Source: Mesostigma viride (lineage: Eukaryota > Streptophyta > Mesostigmatophyceae > Mesostigmatales > Mesostigmataceae). Taken from it: a DNA stretch of 64,000 bases. Shown in pieces: positions 37,150 to 62,639 of the stretch (the stretch's first letter is position 1; each line of letters opens with the position of its first letter). The notes beneath the pieces are model-generated. The model was given only the letters and a program-made list of their open reading frames with translations, had not been told where the DNA came from and searched no databases. Both the position numbers and the translations under genes were made by a program. The stretch lies in contig RPFO01000667.1 of NCBI GenBank assembly GCA_009746045.1, positions 3,174,273 through 3,238,272 of the forward strand, written 5' to 3'.

Positions 37150-38700
37150 CCGTCAGCCATGTAGTCCGCGCATGGCTAGGCATGGACCTGTGCTACTCTA
37201 GACGGGGCGGGCAAACGCCCGGGGAGCCCCCTGGTTTGTCTGTAATATGGAGACATGCAGATGACACGTAAAGACAGGTGGCAGCTAGACAACTTAACTA
37301 ATAATACCGTAGTGGCTCTTATACGTGTACGCTTAATTATTGTACGAAGAGTTTTTGGAATTTTTGTTACGTGTACGCCAACTTTCGGGAATAATTTTTA
37401 CAGTACGTACGTATACTGTCAGGGTATATTCAGGGGTACCTAGTAGTAGTTCGCTGGCACACAGGGACTGCGGCTGCAGAAACCTTTGGCGGGCGTCCAT
37501 GCAACCGGGCGTTTGATGGGCTTGGGCACAGCGGCCAGCCAGTCGCGCATGCGCTCAGCAATGCCGGGCGCATAGCGCGGATCGGAGGAGGGAGGGGCCG
37601 GGACGTGGTATAGTGCCAACAACCACTGTGGGCTGGAATTTACCCCACAGCCCGTCCAGAGTCCGCTGCTTCTTCTCGATCAGTTCTCACCCATAGCTAC
37701 CTACCTACCGCGACGAGAGAACCCACCACGATAGGCACCTTACCTTACCGGTTATCCCCACAGATCAGCGATGTTTGCGCGCGAATTGAAACAGTTGGCG
37801 GCGGACCGGTCTACTCGTGGTAGACCCGGTCACGTAGATCGACCCCGAATAAAACTTTAAGTAGCGCAATCGATAGATCTCGCCGAGAGGATTTCAGATC
37901 ATACCTTAGGTACATAATAGTACATTACTACGGTAAAGTGTGATTACGGTTACAAAACTGGTGAAAATGGCTCTGACGTCAATCATTGACGCCAACCAAG
38001 CCGTAGTAAGTAAAGAATGGGAAGTTGGACAGGGGGGGCATGAGGGGGGGTCCAATCTCAAGTATAAGTAGCGCAATCGATAGATCTCGATGCGAGCATT
38101 CCGGATCAGCCTCTAAAGTGCCCAAAGATGTCCGATTTCGGGAATTACGGGTCAAAACCAAACGTCATCTCAGCCAAAAATTAAAGAATTTTCCGAAAAG
38201 TGCATTTTCGGCTGTAGTAGACCGGTTCGCCGCCAACTGTTTCAATTGTAGTTTCGCAGCCTCCCGCTCGAGGCCTCAAGCCCTCAACACAGCTCCCGCG
38301 CTGCGCCGCGCCGGTTCAAACTCGCGCCGCGCCATTGCTAGGTCTGCGCTGCGCTGCGCCGGTGGCTGGTGGCACCTAATTTTGAGGTGTACGAGGCCAG
38401 ACGGAGGTTTTTTTGGGGCCTGTACGAGGGCGATTCGTACATAATTATGCGTACTGATATAAGAGCCACTATGGTAGTTGTCTCACTTCATTAATGAAGG
38501 ACACCATCCCCTGGCAGCGTCGGTGGGGGCTCCGCGTGTGAACAAATTTGGCATGCATGCATAGCGATTCGGGCAATAGTGCTCGCAACGTACGACGCAA
38601 CCCTGTAACTAGGCACTAGACTGATAGTGATAGCTACCCCATCCACCCCATCCCTGAGGAATTATTATGCTCACGTGACGCAGTTACGTGTAAATAAATA
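37150..38700 (+). pseudogene. LINE-3 3' part, split by an inverted-repeat element
   Basis: Segments 37150-37309 and 38472-38700 together match the C-terminal codons and 3' UTR of LINE-3. The first has the ARHGPVLL/REPPGLSVIWRHA region, the second GTCGGTGGGGGCTCCGCGTG and ACCCTGTAACTAGG. It ends with CACGTGACGCAGTTACGTG and an (AAAT)n tail. A transposon at 37312-38469 interrupts it. Confidence 0.65.
37312..38469. mobile_element. TA-flanked terminal-inverted-repeat element (Tc1/mariner-like MITE)
   Basis: Left end GTGGCTCTTATACGTGTACG and right end (reverse complement) GTGGCTCTTATATCAGTACG are followed by matching TAATTAT and GTACGAA blocks, giving about 40 bp of imperfect inverted repeat. TA lies at 37310-37311 and 38470-38471. 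Inside is a second inverted pair (about 37790-37870 and 38060-38250) sharing GAAACAGTTGGCGGCG and GCGCAATCGATAGATCTCG. No transposase is visible. Confidence 0.65.
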
Positions 38701-38785
38701 AGTAAATAAATGATGAATTCTGTCTCAGTGGAGTGCGACACTACAAAAGCAATTTAGTAACCAAATTAATGGCGACATCTGACAA

Positions 38786-38832
38786 TTAATTAATGAATTA
38801 ATTATTTAATTAGACTCGTGCTCCCGTTGGTA
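38786..38832 (-). mobile_element. 47-bp LINE-1 3' stub with 12-bp target duplication
   Basis: The insert is only the LINE-1 terminus (TTAGACTCGTGCTCCCGTTGG, shown at 21 bases minus its first T) plus an AATTA-type tail. It is flanked by GACATCTGACAA at 38774-38785 and 38833-38844. Confidence 0.85.
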
Positions 38833-38844
38833 GACATCTGACAA

Positions 38845-41374
38845 GCTAGTAGAATGCTTGAGCATGAGGCTGGCATGTGGCATGACTGCAATGTTCAGTC
38901 GGCCAACCGTGAACCGGGGCCCTCCCCCCTAGATTATTATGCTAGGCAATTAGACTCACCTAGATAGGCTTCTTCACATCAATCTAAGGCTTCTCCTAGT
39001 ATGGACGATGGGGAAGCCTTACTCATGCATCCGCCATCCATGATGCTGGAAGCTTTATTGCAGTGACCCATAATAAATAGTTGTTTCACTTAATACCATA
39101 GTAGTTGCTAGACTCTCCCAGAGAGCAGTTTCGTTGAACGTCTGGCCTGCTTTTTGAAGGCAGTGGAGATTCCTCTAGGCTGTGCACATAAAGGTCGGTC
39201 ATGCTTGGGTAGCGCCATATGGCATGCTTCGGCGGAACCGCCTACCTCCCGCCGGTAACTCAACGGCCTACGTAAGATTTCCGTTTCCGGGGGAAATGGC
39301 GTCTACCCACCAAGCGGGTCGACATGGGCCACTCGGCTAACCGGGGACGAATGCCGCACTTCATTTACTCCTCGGCCCTTCCTTCCGACCCCCCCCCACA
39401 AACAGAAGCTGCACCAGGGCAAAACGGCAGCAAGTCCATTTCCTTGTGCCCTGCACCGAGGCAAGCAACCCGGCGGCCATAGTTCAGGCGGTGCGGTGTG
39501 AAGCGAATCGATAGCATACTAGGCAACACCGCGTAATTTTTATGATTCGAGGACCGAGGTATGATTTGCAGTTTTAGCAGGAGGCCTTCTTGTTTTCCGC
39601 TGCTGTTATGACTCAGCCGACTACAAAGTGATCAGGTCATCAGGAGCATCTCCTCAGTGTCATAAACGACCGTCGAGGTCGTCGGTGCCCCATCGTATGA
39701 TCCCGATGATTTTTTCTCGGAGAGCATCGCCACTCTGGCGCACTTCATTGGCTACAGCGTACAAGCTTGCAAGGGTGTGTGTTCGTATCCAGGTGTATTC
39801 CGACGACTAATAAGCAGTGTCCTTGCCATAGGCCATAGCCCATGCATGATCCTGTAAACACAAGTACTGAGATCAGCCCGCTCCAGTTCTGCCTGCAGCA
39901 GTTCGTCCCACAAATCAAATTCAACTGAATGTAGCCAAATGTAGTCAAATATCCTAACCGTCACCTTGGAAAGCTTTTTGGGGGGTCAAATACCAAAATA
40001 TTTATTGCTTTTGGTCATGGTCCCTGCTTTTGGTGCATGCTTTTGGTCATCGTGAGCCCATGATCGGTGAGGATTGAGGAGGCAGGGAAGCCCATGTCGG
40101 CGTACAAGTAAAAACCCAGCAGGCAAGTTTCCCGGGAAAAAAATTCGCGGGAAAGTGCCTAGTTCAGCACTGTGAACGCCAGCAAGTTCTTTGTATCGAA
40201 CGTCGCGATGCAAGGCATTCGTACATAGGCCGAGTTGTGAATGATACGGCTTCCTGGATATTGGCTGCAAACCGACAGAAGGGAGACCTGCCAGCCTAAG
40301 CTTTGACCTAATCTATTGGCTTACGTGAGTTACGTCAGGAATGCAGGAGCCAGGCAATTAGTGCAATTTCTGTACCTTGTCGCTTGCGGTATCCCCGCCA
40401 AGCGAGCAGGTTGGTCGATAAATATTCAGGTCACGCGCGATGCCATCGGTGTTCGCTGATAATTGACTTGCCCAACGCCTTGGAAAGCTGCAGCCTCGTA
40501 TAGTCCAACTAGCTCATTTGACCTCAGCGTTACCACGCTTGGAAGGTCCCCAACCCCGTGAAATGTCGCGCTTAATCCGGCGTGGTTGCTGGAGAAGTTA
40601 CATGTGCCTGACCGCCTCAGCATCGCATCTGTCCACAGGCAAGCCCGGATTTCTTCGCCAAGAATGCTTTTCAACGGGAATTGGGAATTTTCGAAGCGGA
40701 AAGAAGTTGAGCTTATCGTCTTGGAATGAACATCCCAGCGACGGGAACGCTAAGAGGCTTAGTAATTGGGTGAGTTCTAAGCCGTGCATTTTCATAAATT
40801 AGACAGGGCCAGGAGCACAACATTTCTTTTCGAAAATTAATTAGTTGGCTGAGTTCATGTTAAGGAATTGTCGCTGTAGTTGGTAGTCTTGGTAGGGATT
40901 GGGGGCGTACGGACAATTTCCTCGACCATGCCGGTTTCCTTTCGCCGTCCCGCTTATTTTGACAAAGGCAATTGGTCTAGCCAGTTCCAGGCCTCTCAGC
41001 AAAGCTTTGGCGCCCCCGTTTCCTGATGTCCACTGCGGGGCATGCCCATGTTGCACTTCATAATTTTTGGCATTTGTCAGCATTCCCTGGTGCTGTGGCG
41101 GGCGGGCGGGCGCGTTCTCTAAGCAAGCCATTGAGGAGCTTTTAATCGAGAAAACACTTAGCTCCACTTTATAGCTCTTCTCTTTGCTTTTCAGAAGATG
41201 AAATGAACCGAGCTGAAAGGTGGTATTGCCTGCCTTCAGTGCCTTGGCTTTAGGACTGGCTGCATGCAGAAACACTTAAGGGGGGCGGCCTAGCCGTCTG
41301 TGTGTCTGTAAGCTGTCCGTGTTGATCTATATTCGTATGCCGCCACCTGGTTCCCCAACGTGTGGCCGCTCCAG
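38845..41374. other. Intergenic region upstream of SSADH
   Basis: Nothing is firmly identified. A 144-codon single ORF (40841-41275, minus) and a 70-codon ORF (39752-39964, minus; HSVEFDLWDELLQAELERAD) are protein-like but match no family I know. The SSADH promoter and first coding exon probably lie in the right part. Confidence 0.35.
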
Positions 41375-56821
<15,447 letters not shown>

Positions 56822-57344
56822 GATTGCAGGGTGCTACATGACCTCAGCATTCCCTCCCAGGCTAATTTTTAAAAGCCCTGGGTTAGTCGAGGCATAAACA
56901 GCTCCGTTACGAGCATGCTACCAGTTTCAGCTATGCATGCAGCTTCCCTCTCATGGACAAAGACATGGGCAGGGGGCAGATGCTCGTGTGGACCTGAACT
57001 GGCACTTGTATGCTGATGCCTGGCGAATGCTGTTGGCAGGACTGCCACGTGGGCTTTAGAAACATGGGCGTAGCGGTCCTAACATGTTCCTTACCGATAG
57101 GGTGTACTGGTAGGGCATAAGCTCTACCATATCTCCTTGTTTCACTGTGAAACCCATAGATCAGATAGTGAGTCATGATGATCGACATCGACCATTGCTG
57201 CTGCCCAAGGCATAAGGGCGGTATTTAGCAGCACCCTGTGCAGATATTCCCTGCCTCGTCTTTGCAGAAGGTCGATTGTTTACAGGTGACTGCATATCAT
57301 GTGGGCATAATTAAGTCCTCCAAATGAGAAGCCATGGTGGGATC

Positions 57345-58882
57345 TTATGCGGCTCATCCTGAACCGCCTGCGCACGGCCCTGGACGGTCACCTCAGCGAG
57401 ACTCAGCACGGCTTCCGTTCAGGTCGCAACACAGTACAGGCGCTCTTCGCTACTCGCCGACTGGTGGAGGAACTGCAACGCCTTCAGCCTGGTGAGTCCC
57501 CTTTGCACCTTGTGCTGGTGGACTTCATCAAAGCCTTCGATTCGGTTTTCTGGCCTGCGCTTTGGGACATCCTCGAGCTGTTCCGGATCCCCCGCCCCCT
57601 GATTGCTGTCATCCGCAACCTGTATGAAGGTCCACCACCACTTCGGTGCGCACTTCTTACGGGACCACGCCACCATGCCCTTTACAGAAGGGTGTGTGGC
57701 AGGGCTGCGTGCTGTCGCCCTACCTGTTCATTATTGTGGTCGAATACGTAATGATTCAGGCGCGCAAGCGATTTGCCCGCATCGTGGGTAGGGAACCAGG
57801 AGTGCAGGTTGCTAACAAATTCTGGCATGGCGGAGCGGACACGGAGATTCGGCTGGCAGACATCATCTACGCAGACGACACCACCCTCTTCGAGGACACT
57901 GGGCACGTGCAGACATGGCTTGACTGCCTGGCTATCGAGGCTCGGGCAGTGGGGCTTGAGGTCAGCAAGAAGACAGAGGCCCTGGCGGTTGGGCTCACCC
58001 ACTCACCGCCACCCCTCTATCTCCTCGACGGCTCTCAAGTCCTGTATCGGGACCGCGTCAAGCTGCTGGGCAGCCTGCTCCCCAGCTGCGAGGTCGATGT
58101 GGACCATCGCATCTCCCTCGCCTGGCACGCTTTACGCCAGTACCGGGCCCTGTGGCGCAAGCCCCTGGGCAAGATCGAGAAACAGGACCTGTTCAAGGTC
58201 CTCGTCCTTCGTGTTCTCACGTATGGGGCCGAGACGTGGACCCTCACCGCCGACCTGGCCCGCAAGCTGGACGGCGCGGTCACCAACATGCTGCGTTCCA
58301 TTTTCAGAGTAGGATATGCTGCTCATGTCCGCAATGAGGACCTGTACCAGGGCATGCCATACATCACCAGCACCATTAAGCAGCGGCGCCTGCAGCTAGT
58401 AGGGCACCTAGCTCGCACCAACCAGGTAGACACCTCACGTGGCCCCCCCGCAGGACTGCGACCAGCTCAGCCTGGCCGGCACCTCCTGACGTGGGCCGGG
58501 CCCCCTGATGTTAGACGCCGCAAGGCCCGCACCTTCAAAGAACAGCTAGTAGAGGACATGGGGGGCCTAGGCCTCTCCGTGATTTGGAAGAAGATGATGG
58601 ACAAGGCCAAGTGGGCCCAGGTCATAGAGGACAACGAGCCCCCCCCTGTGGGGAAGCGCCTGCGTGTGCAAACCCGGGGGCGGCACGCCAGACAGCTCCC
58701 CTAGGGCATCGTTAGGCTGTCTAGCTAGATGTTGTAGTTGGAATGCTGTTAGATAGATGTCGTAGGTAGCTGATGTAGATAGATTAGACCGGTAGGACTG
58801 TTTGCACCCATCCATCCATCCATCGGGGTTAATGCTCCGTGACTCCCCAACGGGAGCACGAGTCTAATTAATTAATTAATTA
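57345..58882 (+). mobile_element. LINE-1 copy C, longest copy, 11-bp target duplication
   Basis: ATGGTGGGATC flanks the element at 57334-57344 and 58883-58893. The frame begins RLILNRLRTALDGHLSETQH, GFRSGRNTVQALFATRRLVE and runs to LYEG near 57628. A small indel there (GAAGGTCCACCACCACTTC, against GAAGGGTCCACCACTTC in copy B) shifts the frame. The rest is one ORF (57646-58704): GVWQGCVLSPYLFIIVVEYV, IIYADDTTLFED (catalytic), LTYGAETWTLTADLARK, KQRRLQLVGHLARTNQVDT, ending ARQLP. The 3' UTR has CATCCATCCATCGGGG, the CTCCCCAACGGGAG hairpin and a (TTAA)n tail. One frameshift separates it from a continuous RT. Confidence 0.92.
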
Positions 58883-58893
58883 ATGGTGGGATC

Positions 58894-60117
58894 GATGGAT
58901 TTATGCATTGTACAGTAGTCTGACTGCCGGTCACAATAAGTAAACCTTGACATCTTCCTTCCGACTGAAATAAAGACTTTTACCGCGAGCTCCTATCACT
59001 TGGATCTTTAGTTCCAGGCTCGGTTGATTTGAGATGGAGAGTTCCTCAACATGAATGTGATTATCTAGCAGTATAGAAGGATGAGCAGCGGACCATGGTG
59101 GTCGTTCGTTCAGACCTTCACTCACAACTGGTTGTTGTCTTTATGAGATGAACTAGTTTGACAGCCCGGCCGTGGCCCCCGTTATGGTCACAATCATGTG
59201 GTTCAATAAGTTACAGGCGGGACTTCGACATAAGCTTGAGTCTGGATGATGGGTTGTCTAAGGAGGACATGTGTGTGTCGGATACCCGCACAGGGTCGGC
59301 AAGTAGTCTAGAGGTCTTGTAAGCTATTGGGCTGGGATGCTAGGATGCTCCCCCCCCTTTCTCCTGAGCTGAGGGATGCTAGGTCGCGAATACCCCCAAC
59401 GGTGGTTATGTCGGACACCGTACGTTGGTGACCCAAGCGCTTGGCAGGCTGTTGATTGGTACCGGATGGACCGGACCAGTCTTTCTCTTGTGTGACGATT
59501 GTCACTCTCTAATGGAATGTTTCCTTTTGCTGCGCCGAATCACGTAGTTCTACAATGAGGTGTCTGCAAGTAGACAGGTATAGCCTAGCACAGGGAGTGG
59601 TTGCATCACGGACCGCTCCAACCCATCCTCTTTCACTATCGGTCTATTATCCTTATTATGATGAGGAAAAATAGAAGACAAAGGCCACGAGAGCCTACAC
59701 ACAAGATCGAACAAAGCGTTTGCCTTAACTCATATATTATGTAGTTGGAGGCGTGGGTGACTCCATGGCCGGCGTCTTCCTACAGTATACCAGACGATGC
59801 CACCCGCAATTGGGACGCGTCATCCAAACAATTGGCCCAATCAGGCACAAGCATCCAACGCTTGGTCCAATAAGCAACTAGCAATCAAAGGCTATGATGC
59901 ACAAAACGAAATGTCAATCTCAGGATGGAGGGCGTCAACACAAAACTCTTCGCTTACATGTGGGCATGACATGCCCATGCACAACCACAACGAAACACTG
60001 TATTTATGGGGGAGAACTCAGAACAAGGAAGCCCAATGGAGAGAGACGAAGCGAGAGGGAGTTAGGGAATCAGTGAGGGCCAATGGAGGCAGGGAGGGAG
60101 GAAAGGAGGAAGAGAGG
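58894..60117. other. Spacer, nothing recognised
   Basis: There are no supported exons, RNA genes or repeat families; the ORFs are short and featureless. Confidence 0.35.
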
Positions 60118-60119
60118 GA

Positions 60120-60575
60120 GGAAAGGCCCATGCCCCCGCCCCCGCGCCTGCCCGTGCCCGCCCCCGCGCCCCCCCGCCCCCGCCCCTGCTCCCGCCCCCG
60201 CCCCTGCCCCTGCCCCCGCCCCCGCCCCGCCCCGCCCCCGCCCCGCCCCCGCCCCGCCCCCGCCCCGCCCCGCCCCCGCCCCCCCCCGCCCCCGCCCCGC
60301 CCCGGCCCCGGCCCCGCCCCGCCCCGCCCCCGCCCCCGCCCCGCCCCCGCCCCCGCCCCGCCCCCGCCCCCGCCCCCGCCCCCGCCCCCGCCCCCCCCCC
60401 CCCGCCCCCGCCCCCGCCCCCGCCCCCCCGCCCCCGCCCCCGCCCCCCCCCGCCCCGCCCCCGCCCCCGCCCCGCCCCCGCCCCCGCCCCGCCCCCCCCC
60501 CGCCCCCGCCTCCGCCTCCGCCTCCGCCCCCGCCCCCGCCCCACCCCCGCCCCCGCCCCGCCCAGCTGAAAATTC
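60120..60575. repeat. (CCCCGC)n / C-rich tract
   Basis: About 450 bp of CCCCGC, CCCCCGC and related repeats are strictly C-rich on the plus strand. Proline/arginine/alanine and glycine-rich ORFs on both strands follow from composition and are not genes. Confidence 0.95.
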
Positions 60576-61429
60576 GCAGGTACCAGCGCGCGCTCTGCCA
60601 TCGCCACAAGCCCTACAAGGATAACCACCAACCAAAAACTTATCAGTGAAGCACTAGAAGGATAAAGGAAAGAGGAAAAGCAATCATTAGTTAATACCGC
60701 AATGAACGCTTGCGTTGCAGTAATAATTGCCCGAAATATGTACATCGGGAACGCGGCAATAAGACTGGGCGAGGTGTACTACGTCTTTTAATTAATGCAC
60801 ATGCGATGCTGGGCGGCCAATGTGACGACGACGAGGGGGCCGGGGGCGTCCGCAATTAAGGCGAAGCAACTTTTATGATGCACCCTTTGGACAGGAACTG
60901 GAATAAGGGCTCCGTGGGAGCAACGCTTGCCCTAAAGCAGAAACCCACACGATGCCGCTGACCGCTAGAAAGATTGCGAGGATGGCCACCAGCACAACCT
61001 GTCTGCTGTTGGTCGAGCGGCAATTAATGCAGGGACGGGCCATGAAAGCTGGAGGTCACGAGCATGCTGTTGCATTGGATGTCAACAAACACCCTGTTTC
61101 GAGCACGAGAGGCGAACAGGAAACTAAAAGCGGAAAGCGCCAGCTATACACTGGTTAAGGTACATGTATCGCGCAACTCGCGAGAATTCCAGGAGCCCAA
61201 GTTTACAAAACCCTCAAGCTCCGGCCTCCGGGAGAGGCCTTTATATTCTCCCAAACCGGCGCCTCTAAATGTGTGTGTTCCAAGCCTATCTGTGGGCTCT
61301 GGACCATGGGGGCTGGGGCAGCCTTACTGCATCCGGCATGAGTCAGCCATGATTTGCCCATGCAGAGAGCCACTCTCTGTTGAGACGCCATCATACCCAA
61401 GCCATTGCCTAGCCATGATCATCTTCCAC
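60576..61429. other. Spacer, nothing recognised
   Basis: One 68-codon ORF (60952-61158, MPLTARKIARMATSTTCLLL) has a basic-hydrophobic start but no further support. Confidence 0.3.
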
Positions 61430-61640
61430 CCCATGTCCGCAACTTTGCACAGCTGCTGGAGTACATGGTGGTGCAGGTGCACCTCAATTGTGCACCCCGA
61501 GGAGTAGGTGGCAGTTTACACCAGCCACCTGCAGGTTGTCGCCTAGAATGTATTGAAAACCATCTGCCCCTTCTCAGGGATATGTTGTCAATGTGTTACA
61601 TATCCTCCCCACGGAGGTATGTTCTTAATTAATTAATGTT
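61430..61640 (+). mobile_element. LINE-3-type 3' UTR fragment
   Basis: The segment matches 4870-5075: GATCATCTTCCACCCCATGT, GTGGTGCAGGTGCAC, TGTATTGAAAACCAT, a CCTCCCCACGGAGG hairpin and a TTAATTAATTAATG tail. Confidence 0.7.
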
Positions 61641-62639
61641 TACATACTCGCTTTTACATATCGTGCATATTAATTCATTTGTCGTACACACCTGGTAAAC
61701 CAATACAAGGATTCGCGTCAAGCTGGCTTAATGTCGAGGATGCCACGGATGTGTACGCCAGTGATTTTGAGCCTGGCGAGCAACACCTCATGTCCACCAT
61801 GACGAATTTTTATGGTAGCTCTTTGAGTTGCGATGGACCGGTCACAGGACACAGATACTGTAGCACTACTGTATACTTGTCGCGCGCTGTTCAATTTACG
61901 CGCCAAGGGTGCATGCAATAATTGCGAGTGGCGCGTAAGTCAGTCGTAACCCGTGTCCTGGTCGGCACAGGGCAAGGCAAGGTACAGTGTTGTTGTTCAA
62001 CAGACGACTGCGACCGAAAGTCTTCCAACTGACGGCACTTACTAGTAACTGACACCATGTTGACGTCGGCACGATTGCTCCAAGTCAACGAGACCGCGTG
62101 TAAGGAATACCGAATGCGTGCCAACTTATTAGTTCAGAGCAGCGACCAAGCGAACTCAGAACTGCCAACTAGTATTTTTGCGTGGTGCAAATGGCGCTTG
62201 GGTGGGACAAATTAATCAATACCAAGGCATACCGGATGCAGAGCGGGGCCGCGGGGGTCACTCACGCAGTTTCTGGCCCTTTTTTGCTATTGGATGAAAC
62301 GGTGTACACGATATGCCGGACTTTGGGGGGGGGGGCGGGACCGGCGGAACGAGCAAGGATGAGGTCCTTGGCTATACGAGGCCCCCACCGAGCCTTACAA
62401 GGTCACGGTGGTTGACGAGATTGTTTTGTGTCTCAGCGCTCGGTATATGCATCCCAACATGAACGTGCAAGATGATCCCCTCTACAGTCTACCCATACAG
62501 CGTCTAAAAATTGGCTTCGTGTCGGGTCGGGAGCCTCCATCGACTCATGATTACTTGAACGGTATGACTCCTCGCGTAACCGCGGACTTATACGGGGACT
62601 CGTGATTTGCTGCGGAACCCCTTACTGCCGCGGAAGGGA
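61641..62639 (+). other. Upstream region of the membrane-protein ORF
   Basis: Two short frames (62182-62415 and 62408-62605) contain protein-like text such as YKVTVVDEIVLCLSARYM and PLYSLPIQRLKIGFVSGREP. The second would join the downstream ORF if one G of a GGGG run near 62593 were absent. This could be a decayed upstream exon, a sequencing indel or chance. Confidence 0.3.

Noticed and set aside
40841..41275. 144-codon minus-strand ORF upstream of SSADH
   Set aside because: No recognisable domain, no splice context and composition like its surroundings; kept only as a note in the intergenic entry.
59797..60745. Proline-rich and glycine-rich ORFs of up to 275 aa
   Set aside because: Produced by the (CCCCGC)n tract, open on both strands, with no independent domain.
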